Under the pieces are notes generated by a model. That model searched no databases, was not told the DNA's origin, and worked only from the letters and a program-made list of their open reading frames with translations. 64,000 nucleotides of DNA from Imbricaverruca yamaguchii (Eukaryota > Arthropoda > Thecostraca > Neoverrucidae): positions 1,950,001 to 2,014,000 of the forward strand of contig JAOTOL010001644.1 of NCBI GenBank assembly GCA_034440575.1. The letters run 5' to 3'. The stretch's first letter is position 1, and every line of letters begins with the position of its first letter. Positions 56,301-64,000 of the stretch are shown here, piece after piece. The position numbers were made by a program, and so were the translations under genes.

Positions 56301-59300
56301 TCTGAGATACCGACGACTAATGGCCATGCGCAGTGCAGGGCAATTCGAACAGGTGATGTGCGTCATGCTTGATAGTGGCCAGTTATGTTTGTACGTTGCG
56401 GTTTTATTACGCCCAGTGAATGCAATTAATAAGCAGTAAGGTGATAACGAATGATGTCAGGAAGTCAAATGCGATCATCTGCCGAGAGGAGACAAATGGA
56501 AGCTCCGTGACATTTCAGTTGTTTCTTTAAAGTCAAGTGCAACATAGTTCAAGATTAGTCATGTGCCTGGCCCGAGCTAAAAGGAATGTTGTGTCTGACT
56601 CACCTGACTCACCCGATGTCTGTAATCAAAATGTTGTGGCCAATGTACTGACTTGCATCCGTTGTAGATAGGTTAGGAACACCGGAATGTGCCTTCAGCA
56701 CGTGACTGGTGCATGAGTAATTATGAAGTCACCACTCGCGGCCATACTGACAGTAGGCGTGATTCATGACGTGTCACCAATAGTAGATGGGCAGTTGCAT
56801 CTGTCCGCCAATCACGCCGCCGCCCACACTGCCGCGAGGCGGAGCCACCTATCGACCCGGAAAGCGATGTTTTAGTTGGGAACAGAATTGATCGGTAGAT
56901 TGAACTGGACGGACGGTTCGGTCCGCGACGCGAGGCGGTTGTTCTCGTTGTCTTTGGTGCTGGCAGACGCGCGCTAAATTACTGCCAACACTCGTCATAT
57001 TTTCGCATTGCACCCCTTCTTATAAATCGTTATACATCATCATATAACAAGTCTTGCGCTTCCTTGCGTCGGGTTATCTGCGGTTCGCGACTGTCCCTAG
57101 ACGACCATCGCACAAGGGGTCAGAACTGCCCTACACTAGTGATACTACGTGAGGACTAAGGCGTGATCTGTCTCTCAAGCCGCCTTGAGCAGTCTTGGAA
57201 CTGGGAGCAGTTTGTGGCAGTAGATAGTCTGGCTGGAATTGGCCGTTCGTAAGGAAATGGGGCTATTCTGGCAGAGGTAATTAATTATTCCTGAGCGCCC
57301 GGCTGGGGGTATGCAAGATTACTAGCTGCCCGCAGATTATGCTGATGCTCGCTTGTTGCCAAACCTCACGCATGCAATGTTATACATCTTGTTTTTCTCG
57401 ATGTTCGTGCTTACCGGCGAATTCCGACAAAATGTAATCATTTGTACCACGGCTGACGGTGCTCTGTAGCTTATGCAGCGTATGCACCCTGAACTGAAAT
57501 AACCAACAATTCTATCGTTGGCATTCTTCAAAATATCAGCATAACAACCGCCTCTATGCACTATATTTATTAGCTCTTTCATCGGATTGTATGCACAAAT
57601 GATGCCCTCCCGCTGCAGCGTAACGTTAGTCCACTCGTTATCTAGTAATGGGCCCGACATCTCAAACTAAACCGTATGAAATGCAGCGCAGCCATCTTCA
57701 CACTGCAGAAGCTCTATTTTACGTTTCTCACTTGACGGCGTCAGACTGGAACGGTGCATCGCCGTACGCAACCCGGACGTCCTTCTCTATATTATGCGCA
57801 ACCCGTGCGTCCTTCTCTATGCCAAACGCACCCTGGGCGTCCTTGTCTGTACCAAACTCTTCTTTGTCAGTCACATCAACGCAGCCAGCTCCAAATTTTG
57901 CCGCACACCCTTTCCGCATCACGCGGCTGAGAGGAGTGACCCGACCTGTGGGGGTGAGGGGAACCTACTATGTTGTTTGGGGGTGATGATTTGTCAAGTG
58001 TCAAAATGTGCATATACTAGGGACATGTGAACTGGCCAGAAGTACGGGGATTAGGAATGTGTTGCGCAATGACCGGATATGCGTTGAGTATGAATGTGGT
58101 GTGTCATGGCCGGAGATGTGTGGAGTAGGAATGTGGTGTGTGATGGCCGGAGATGTGTAGAGTAGGAATGTGGTGTGTCATGGCCGGAGATGTGTGGAGT
58201 AGGAATGTGGTGTGCGATGGCCGGAGATGTGTGGAGTAGGAATGTGGTGTGCGATGACCCGAAATGTGTAGAGTGGGAATGTGGTGTGTCATGGCCGGAG
58301 ATGTGTAGAGTGGGAATGTGGTGTGTCATGGCCGGAGATGTGTGGAGTAGGAATGTGGTGTGTGATGGCCAGAGATGTATAGAGTAGGAATGTGGTGAGC
58401 GATGGCCGGAGATGTGTAGAGTAGGAATGTGGTGTGCGATGGCCGGAGATGTGTAGAGTGGGAATGTGGTGTGTGATGGCCGGAGATGTGTAGAGTAGGA
58501 ATGTGGTGAGCGATGGCCGGAGATGTGTAGAGTGGGAATGTGGTGTGTATGGCCAGATGTGGAGTAGGAATGTGGTGTGTGATGGCCGGAGATGTGTAGA
58601 GGGAATGTGGTGTGTATGGCCGGAGATGTGTAGAGTGGGGATGTGGTGTGCGATGCCGGAGATGTGTAGAGTGGGAATGTGGTGTGTATGGCCGGAGATG
58701 TGTAGAGTGGGAATGTGGTGTGTATGGCCGGAGATGTGTAGAGTGGAATGTGGTGTGGTGGTGGAGTGATGTGGTCGATGGCCGGAGATGTGTGGAGTAG
58801 GAATGTGGTGTGTGATGGCCAGAGATGTATAGAGTAGGAATGTGGTGAGCGATGGCCGGAGATGTGTGGAGTAGGAATGTGGTGTGCGATGACCCGAAAT
58901 GTATAGAGTGGGGATGTGGTGAGCGATGGCCGGAGATGTGTAGAGTAGGAATGTGTTGTGTGATGGGCGGAGATGCATAGAGTGGGAATGTGGTGTGTGA
59001 TGGCTGGAGATCTGTAGAATAGGAATGTGTGTGATGGACGGCTGATGCGTGGAGTAGAAGTGTTTACAGGTCGTGATATCACGCGATATACATACACGTA
59101 AATATATCAGATTAACGATGGAAAATGTATAAGGGTATTGGCAGAGACCGGTAGCAGCTGCTCTACAGTCGACGGACAAATGAAAAGGCGGTGGAAAAGA
59201 ACTAGATGCGAGTTAATATGGAGCGCAGTTTGGGCCAGCGGTCAAAAATATAAAATAGGGCACTCTAATATGTCACGTAGTTCCCTCGGGTCGATGTGGA

Positions 59301-61889
59301 TATCGCAAGGTGGGGATGATTCGACCTGAGACGTTTGCGTTCGTTCTATTTCATCTGCTAAACGGAGCGATGAAGTGAATACTGGTGAGGCACTAGCTCA
59401 AAATAAATGGTTCATTGGCCGCAAATCACACTAATCTTTATGAACCAGGGACACAGGTGGGCTTCGAATCCGGTGGACATATGGGGTCGCTAAGAGAACC
59501 TGACATTGCGCTTAGTTGGAAGTTTCGCGCCGGATAATAGGATAGAGTCAGCACTCCATGTGCGGCAGTTTATCCCCCTCCGTTCTCCGAACGTGGGCGC
59601 GGGTTGTGCAGCTTTTCGGAGATGCAAGGACGGGTTTGGCTTGCCGTAAGTCCCAGGCCTGAAAGGGTAAGGCCATGTGTGAAGCGTGAACGAGCGATAT
59701 GATATATGGAAAATATATGTGAAAAGCAAAATGAATATGACCGGCTAGGGCACAAAGACGACCAAGGTACGTACCCAACGTGGTAGGGACCCTGTCCATC
59801 CGTTGGATACGTAGGGCTGGTTGCGCGTTTTCAGCGATAGAGCCCCGACGAGGCATCGACTGATGTACGGTTAGGTAGGTCGATCATAGAGACCAGAGCA
59901 CATACATAAGCCTTCGGGGATTACAAGCGAGGCCCATCGTAGCATAGTGCCTTGTGCAGGCGAGGAACGATTCCAACAATGGCGAAGCTAGTTGTGATTG
60001 ATAGCGGATGATTATAAGATTTCGCCGACAAAACTCCAAAAATATAGTAATGGATAGCTGCTATATGTGTTTGTGCACCGCTCAAGAGGAGAGAACAAAC
60101 TGAAGTCAAATTGGAGACCAAGCAAGTTATTGCTTAATAGGAAGAAAGTAGACGGGGCAAACGAATGTGAGCCAGTGAGGAGAATGAATGTGTGTTAGTT
60201 AACCTTAATGACCAGCCGAAGCCGCTGGTGACTCAATACAGGCACCCATTTCGTGCGGTACCACTGCACACAATTGTGTTACTATTTGCGCCCGAATACT
60301 ACAACTGGATGCCGGAGATGGTATTCATGCATATTTCGCATTATCATTTTGAAGGGAAACATGAAGCACAACTCAGCTAATGCACGCCATAGTTTAAGTC
60401 GTGGAATATTTCACTTCAGTGACTTCATTGTGGTTTTGCAAATGCTTAATTCATGTATGCTAGATGAGTATTTAGTCGGCTCCCTCCCTGGTATTCCAAT
60501 AATCCATGGGTCGTACAATCCCAGTCGCCTACATCGGCTGACACATTTCCCCACGGCTCTACCTCCAGACGCCTGACGTAGGTAATTATCCGTCATCAGG
60601 AAGTGCATTACGCTTGTGGCACGAGTGGTGAACGTGCCCGACGCTGTCATGCCCGGAGACGTCCATTCTAATAATAATTCATCTTCTCCTCGTCTGCGCT
60701 ACCCTGGGAAATCAATCTGTACGCCCCTGAGGTTTGAGATGTTATCAAAGCCTGTGACATATGTTGCGCCCGCTGGGGTCACTGCACCTCGTCCCAATGT
60801 TTGACGTAGCTGCCGTGAGGTCAATCTCACTATGAGGAGCATCTGGCGTTCCCCTCGTTCAGTTTGCCATTGCATCGAAGCGTGGAGTACCCTGAGCTAT
60901 GCGTTGCCATCAGTTCCAATTTCGTCGCTTACCGTGGTGTGATTTGCCATCACAGTTCCCCTCACGAGATCATTCTCACCATGGGCTTGGTCCGCGGCAC
61001 TCTCGGACGAGGTCAGATACAGCATGACGAAGATGAGGCCCACCGACATGGAGACGATGATGAAGGCGCCCGCCATGACTGCCAGCACCACCTGGCGGCG
61101 GCGGCGCTCCTTGGGCTCCAGGTCGCCGGCCGGCAGCAGGCCGTCGGCGCCGCCCGTTGCCGAGCCGCCGCTGATGCTGCGCAGCCGGCGCTCGCTGCCG
61201 GCGCGCGAGCCCAGCCGCGACGAGGAGCGGCGCGACGACGAGCGGCGCGAGTGCCGCCGACCGCCGGCGCCCGGAGGCACCTCCGAGTGGCGGCGCCGCG
61301 GCGGCGCCGGCTCCCGCGGCCAGCTCAGGTGCTCGCTGTTGCGGCGAGACAGCCGGCGGCGGGAGCGGGCGCAGCGCAGCGACGAGTGGCGCGCCGGCCG
61401 CGACGCCGGCGCCGGCTCCTCGCGGTCGGCCAGGTACAGGCTGAGGCGGTAGCTGAGCGCGTCCAGACGCACGGCGTCCGTGTCGCCGTGCCGGCGGCCG
61501 GCCGACGACGGCGACGACGGCGACGGCGGCGACGTGCCGGCCTCGGCTATCGCCTCCAGACCGCCGGCCAGCTCGGGCCGCGAGCGGCGCAGGATCGCGT
61601 CTGACCGGCAGGCGGTCAGTTCGGAGCAAGAGAGCGCAGGCTCGCAGATGGCTGATGCGAGCTCGGACCGGACCGCGTCGGCGTGCCCCGGCCCCAGCAG
61701 GCATGGGTCGACATCGAGGCGCGGCTCGGACGTCTCCGACGTGCGCCACGAGTCGGCCGCCGCCTCGACCTGTCGCAGCCCGGCCTCCGCCTCGGTCTCC
61801 AGCCCACCCGAGTCGACCGAGCTGGCTGCCGAGCTCCTCTGGCTGTCCAGCGCCGTCTCGTGCGCCAGTCGGTCCGGCGGCGACGGCAT
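53123..61889 (-). CDS. Putative type II single-pass membrane protein gene (two or three exons)
   Basis: Joining 61,889-60,933, 57,666-57,415 and 53,377-53,123 gives 1,464 nt (487 aa) with phase 0 at both junctions. Residues 1-260 are rich in Ser, Arg, Ala and Glu, including RRHSRRSSSRRSSSRLGSR. Basic RRRRQ precedes one membrane segment (about 266-291), predicting N-in topology. Beyond it lie N-glycosylation sequons at Asn316 (NHTT) and Asn333 (NVT), consistent with an extracellular C-terminal part with cysteines 343, 360, 380, 383 and 399. No family was recognised. Exon 1 is well supported, exon 2 fairly, and exon 3 weakly. Confidence 0.4.
53395..53955. other. GC-rich stretch inside the putative intron; no gene assigned
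   Basis: Long ORFs overlap on both strands (up to 218 codons), a by-product of high GC. None shows a recognisable motif. Confidence 0.35.
53960..54255. repeat. 31-bp minisatellite, about nine copies
   Basis: Units of GTCGACATCGATGGTGTTCC followed by AGCTGCTCCCC. Most carry a CGATGGTG core and many a palindromic GTCGAC (SalI-type) word. Confidence 0.93.
54600..55955. repeat. 34/36-bp minisatellite with internal inverted repeat, about 38 copies
   Basis: Unit: GTGACGTCCAGTTACGGCGT followed by CACCCGACACACACAG (36 bp) or with CACACAG (34 bp). Each unit holds GGTGACG and CGTCACC as inverted arms around about 11 bases, and TGACGTCC, close to the TGACGTCA CRE palindrome. Variants alternate CAGTTACG/CCGTTACG. 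There are no unique spacers, so this is not a CRISPR array. The ORFs across it are repeat artefacts. Confidence 0.96.
55956..57414. other. No supported gene (putative intron of the membrane-protein gene)
   Basis: A 65-codon - strand ORF at 56,018-56,215 and a 25-codon possible exon at 56,774-56,848 are not supported well enough to call. A CCAAT word and GC-box-like CCGCCGCCC near 56,808-56,822 might be regulatory. Confidence 0.35.
57415..57666 (-). CDS. Putative membrane-protein gene exon 2 (extracellular part)
   Basis: The acceptor CGGTTTAG precedes 57,666 and a strong donor GTAAGC follows 57,415. The 84 codons in phase 0 read FEMSGPLLDNEWTNVTLQRE, GIICAYNPMKELINIVHRGG, CYADILKNANDRIVGYFSSG and CIRCISYRAPSAVV to NSP. 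The composition (five Cys, mixed hydrophobic and charged residues, one NVT sequon) looks like a folded extracellular domain. The TAG of the acceptor closes the frame upstream. No family was recognised. Its link to exon 1 rests on phase, strand and topology. Confidence 0.55.
58075..59060. repeat. 37-bp minisatellite, about 26 copies
   Basis: Units of ATGGCCGGAGATGTGTAGAG followed by TAGGAATGTGGTGTGTG. Deletions of 1-10 bp cluster at 58,545-58,780. It lies in the putative intron 1 of the membrane-protein gene. - strand ORFs with SPAITHHIPTLHIS-type repeats (up to 348 codons) are artefacts. Confidence 0.95.
59061..60932. other. Putative intron of the membrane-protein gene; nothing recognised
   Basis: No repeat, exon or RNA gene was recognised. 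Confidence 0.35.
60933..61889 (-). CDS. Putative membrane-protein gene exon 1 (319 aa)
   Basis: The ATG at 61,889 opens MPSPPDRLAHETALDSQRSS. The sequence is GC-rich with strongly biased third positions, as in the two confirmed genes. A long Ser/Arg/Ala-rich region leads to KERRRRQ and the segment VVLAVMAGAFIIVSMSVGLI FVMLYL (about residues 266-291), then 28 residues to NHTT. Two donors are possible: GTGAGA after 60,980 (phase 1) and GTAAGC after 60,933 (phase 0). The second is preferred because it matches exon 2. Without splicing the frame ends at TAG 60,899-60,897, giving 330 aa. Opposite-strand ORFs here are shadows. Confidence 0.65.
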
Positions 61890-62930
61890 GATTGGCGGCA
61901 CCCGAGGGTGGCCACTTGGCGTGTCGCAGTCACGTGCCAGCCCAGCTTGTTAGCGGCGGCACTACAGGCTTCGCGTGCCACGGCCGCCTGCTGGCCGGCC
62001 AACGACCGCCACCTTGTCTAACTGGCCGCCGGCGGCCGTGTTGAGAGCGACGGCGGCGGCGGCGGCGGCGGCAACGTGATCAAGCCGGGTAGACAAGCAC
62101 TTGAAGGATGGATCGAAGCTGATCCACAGATTTGCTCTGGACGCCTTCTCTGATGACCTCTTGCGGATGCTGCGCCTGTCGACCGATGCGCCTGCGGCAC
62201 GGCCGGCGATGACGGCCGGTGCTGGTGGTGCGGCTGTTGCGGTGGCCCCCTGAGGGCGTGCTGCTGCCACCAGCTGGGGTGGCACCACACTGCCGACGGC
62301 TCGGTCGGCGCCGCTATTTCCAACCGCCGGGCCATCATCCGCCGCGTGTTTATACTGCGCCCCGATAGTTACAAAGCCACCTTCTCCGGCCGCTCATGCC
62401 TGGGGGCGGCGCCCAGACAGCGGCACCTCGCCGAGTCACGAATAAGCCCAGCCCGGCCGCCGACATCATTGTCCGGTCACGTGTTCTCTGCGATAGGTTC
62501 AGACGGATAGCAAGCAGACGTTCAGTAAGAGAACCGCGTCGTGTCACCGTGTCACCGTGTCACCGTGTCAAGTGGCTGACGCTTGCCGCGACAGGCGGCG
62601 GCCATCGGCGCGAGGCTTTGACGCTACGCGTTTGATAAAGGTGGTCTGCCAGAAGAGACCGCAGTGCTGACACGGCTGGCGCCGAGCCAGCCTAACCGGC
62701 GCCCCGCCACGGCGTCGACGTCGCGAACACAATCATTGCGCAATCGTTCAGAATGGCCAGCGTGGCTTCACACCGCTCACAGCCTGCTCGGTCAGGTTCG
62801 CTTCACCTCTCAGCCGACGCTAGGCAACCGGCGACAGCCGGCCGGTGTTCCACTTCTCCCACCGGGGGCGAATGGCTGCAACTCGCTACGACTATCAGCG
62901 CCGGTCGCTGACACAGTGCCGCCTGCGGCG
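61890..62930. other. GC-rich upstream region, no gene assigned
   Basis: Possible 5' UTR or promoter of the gene starting at 61,889. A (GGC)n run lies at 62,048-62,072, and GTGTCACC is repeated three times at 62,543-62,568. Overlapping short ORFs on both strands are not supported. Confidence 0.35.
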
Positions 62931-62932
62931 CG

Positions 62933-63196
62933 CTAGAAATTCAGCCGCGCTCCGCCGACAAACGTCTCGACGTCCAGGTGTGCCAGAGGCGTGGCTAGGT
63001 CGAACGACAGGCGGGCCAGCAGCACGCCCAGCTGGCGGTACAGACAGGCTGACACCACCACGGCCATCACCATCAGTCGGCCGAGCGAGTGCAGGCGCGA
63101 CGGGTAGCGGAGCACGTGCGGCGCCACGGCGCTCTGCTGCACGCCCAGTGGCCTGTTGTAGGTCAGCCGGCGGCCGGCGTAGTCGGTCGGCCGGCG

Positions 63197-63227
<31 letters not shown>

Positions 63228-63412
63228 GCCGGCGCGGCCGGCGAGCACGGGGCCCGGTCCGGCTCGGACGATGCCGGAGACCCGGCGGGTGTCAGCTGGC
63301 TGCGGGCGGGCACCGCGCGGCCGAAACTCGCCTCGATCGCGTCCGTCCAGGCGGTGCTGTGCTTCGCCACCGCAGCCGCTGCCGGCCCGTCGCTCGCCAC
63401 GGCCGGCTGCAT
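62933..63412 (-). CDS. Putative small membrane protein or terminal exon (159 aa)
   Basis: The frame is open from 63,628 to TAG at 62,935-62,933, and its only ATG near the start is at 63,412 (MQPAVASDG). The C-terminal third reads RRLTYNRPLGVQQSAVAPHV, then a hydrophobic LGRLMVMAVVVSACLYRQLG VLLARLSF and DLATPLAHLDVETFVGGARL. Codon use favours CTG, GTG, GCC and GAC as in the other genes. No family was recognised. It could also be a terminal exon whose acceptor lies upstream. The overlapping 281-codon - frame and 367-codon + frame are Arg/Pro-rich and look like GC shadows. Confidence 0.4.
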
Positions 63413-63628
63413 GTCCGCTGGTCGCCTGCTCCTGCTCTGGTGCCGCGCACTCCTCTCCACTGCACCCGTCACTGTCACCGGCACGTGGTTCGGCGAGCGC
63501 GTCTGGTGCACCTGACCCGACCGACTGGGCTGACCGGACTGTCTGGGCGGCACCTGTCGCCGCCGCCGGCCGGCAAAATGGCTCGGCGCTGGCCGGACGC
63601 TCTCCGCCGCAGGTGAGGTCACGCGCTG

Positions 63629-64000
63629 TCAGAAGCCGTCCGCTGGAGCTCGGCCAGAACCGGTCACTGCACGCCGCCGGCCGCTCTCCCTCTCTCTCTC
63701 TCTCCTCCAGAGCCGGCTCAAGGGCACTCGCTCGCCGCACGCCGCACGCCGCCGGCCATGCACCACCGCACGCGCGACGTCATACCCAACCACCCGGTCG
63801 TGTCGACCTTGTGCGCCGGCCAGTTAACGTAGCCCAGGGGCGTACCGAGCTAGGGCGGGGAGACGGCCGTACGTTCGCGCTTGTCGCGGCCACGCGACCG
63901 GATCTGTGTGACGTGGTGTTGTCTCGGTGGACGGGATTAGTGTGTTAGAGCACAAGACAGGAGATGCACGGCTGCACAAGGAATCGTAATAATGCCGGAA
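63629..64000. other. GC-rich edge of window; no gene recognised
   Basis: A short CT run lies at 63,685-63,708. It could be a promoter/CpG region, but nothing specific can be assigned. Confidence 0.3.

Noticed and set aside
56774..56848. 25-codon possible terminal exon on the - strand (VAPPRGSVGGGVIGGQMQLP)
   Set aside because: The phase would fit the exon ending at 57,415, but the acceptor (GTCGATAG) is weak and the peptide is short and glycine-rich. The GC/CCAAT words suggest other uses.
58051..59179. 348- and 296-codon - strand ORFs
   Set aside because: Translation of the 37-bp minisatellite; three frames give the same peptide mixture.
60864..61604. 246-codon + strand ORF opposite the membrane-protein exon
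   Set aside because: Composition is Arg/Ala/Pro-rich and mirrors the opposite strand. The - strand frame has a coherent membrane segment and splice donor.
62845..63948. 367-codon + strand ORF and the 281-codon - strand ORF at 62,895-63,740
   Set aside because: Arg/Pro/Gly/Ser-rich composition typical of a GC-rich shadow frame, with no motif.

Overview
This window looks like nuclear DNA of an arthropod, most likely a crustacean, but the species cannot be named from the sequence. The evidence is spliced genes with GT-AG introns of 0.2 to 6.6 kb, GC-rich coding exons in AT-richer surroundings, decayed non-LTR retrotransposons of arthropod type, a tRNA-derived SINE, TTAGG-like repeats, long GATA/GA/CT/AT/GT microsatellites and more than fifteen minisatellites.

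Two genes can be read end to end. (1) A three-exon homologue of mitochondrial fission process protein 1 (MTFP1/MTP18) lies on the + strand at 10,636-13,515 and encodes 176 aa. (2) A nine-exon secreted carboxylesterase lies on the - strand at 39,947-16,652 and encodes 586 aa. It has a signal peptide, an HGGA oxyanion hole and a full Ser219-Glu350-His477 triad. All splice phases agree in both genes. The two genes converge tail to tail, about 3.1 kb apart. A third, less certain - strand gene starts at 61,889. Exon 1 encodes an Arg/Ser-rich cytoplasmic domain and one membrane segment. A second exon at 57.4-57.7 kb adds a cysteine-bearing extracellular part, and its 3' end is unresolved (candidates near 53.1-53.4 kb and 50.2 kb). 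A small GC-rich ORF with one membrane segment lies just upstream at about 63 kb.

Layout: 1-2.2 kb, decayed LINE; 2.2-6.3 kb, an old diverged repeat split by a 5'-truncated jockey/I-type LINE with target-site duplication; 7.2 kb, tRNA-derived SINE; 10.6-13.5 kb, MTFP1; 16.6-40 kb, esterase with a same-strand LINE and a (CT)n tract in intron 2; 36.6-37.6 kb (44-bp units), 42.2-45.2 kb (15-bp units), 54.6-55.95 kb (34/36-bp units) and 58.1-59.05 kb (37-bp units), large arrays; 50-64 kb, the putative membrane-protein gene(s).

The most unusual observation is esterase exon 5. It is flanked on both sides by minisatellites built from its own splice junctions: copies of its 3' splice acceptor upstream and of its exon end plus 5' splice donor downstream. 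A third small repeat array runs across the esterase stop codon. No prokaryotic-type system, CRISPR array or complete rRNA/tRNA gene was seen.
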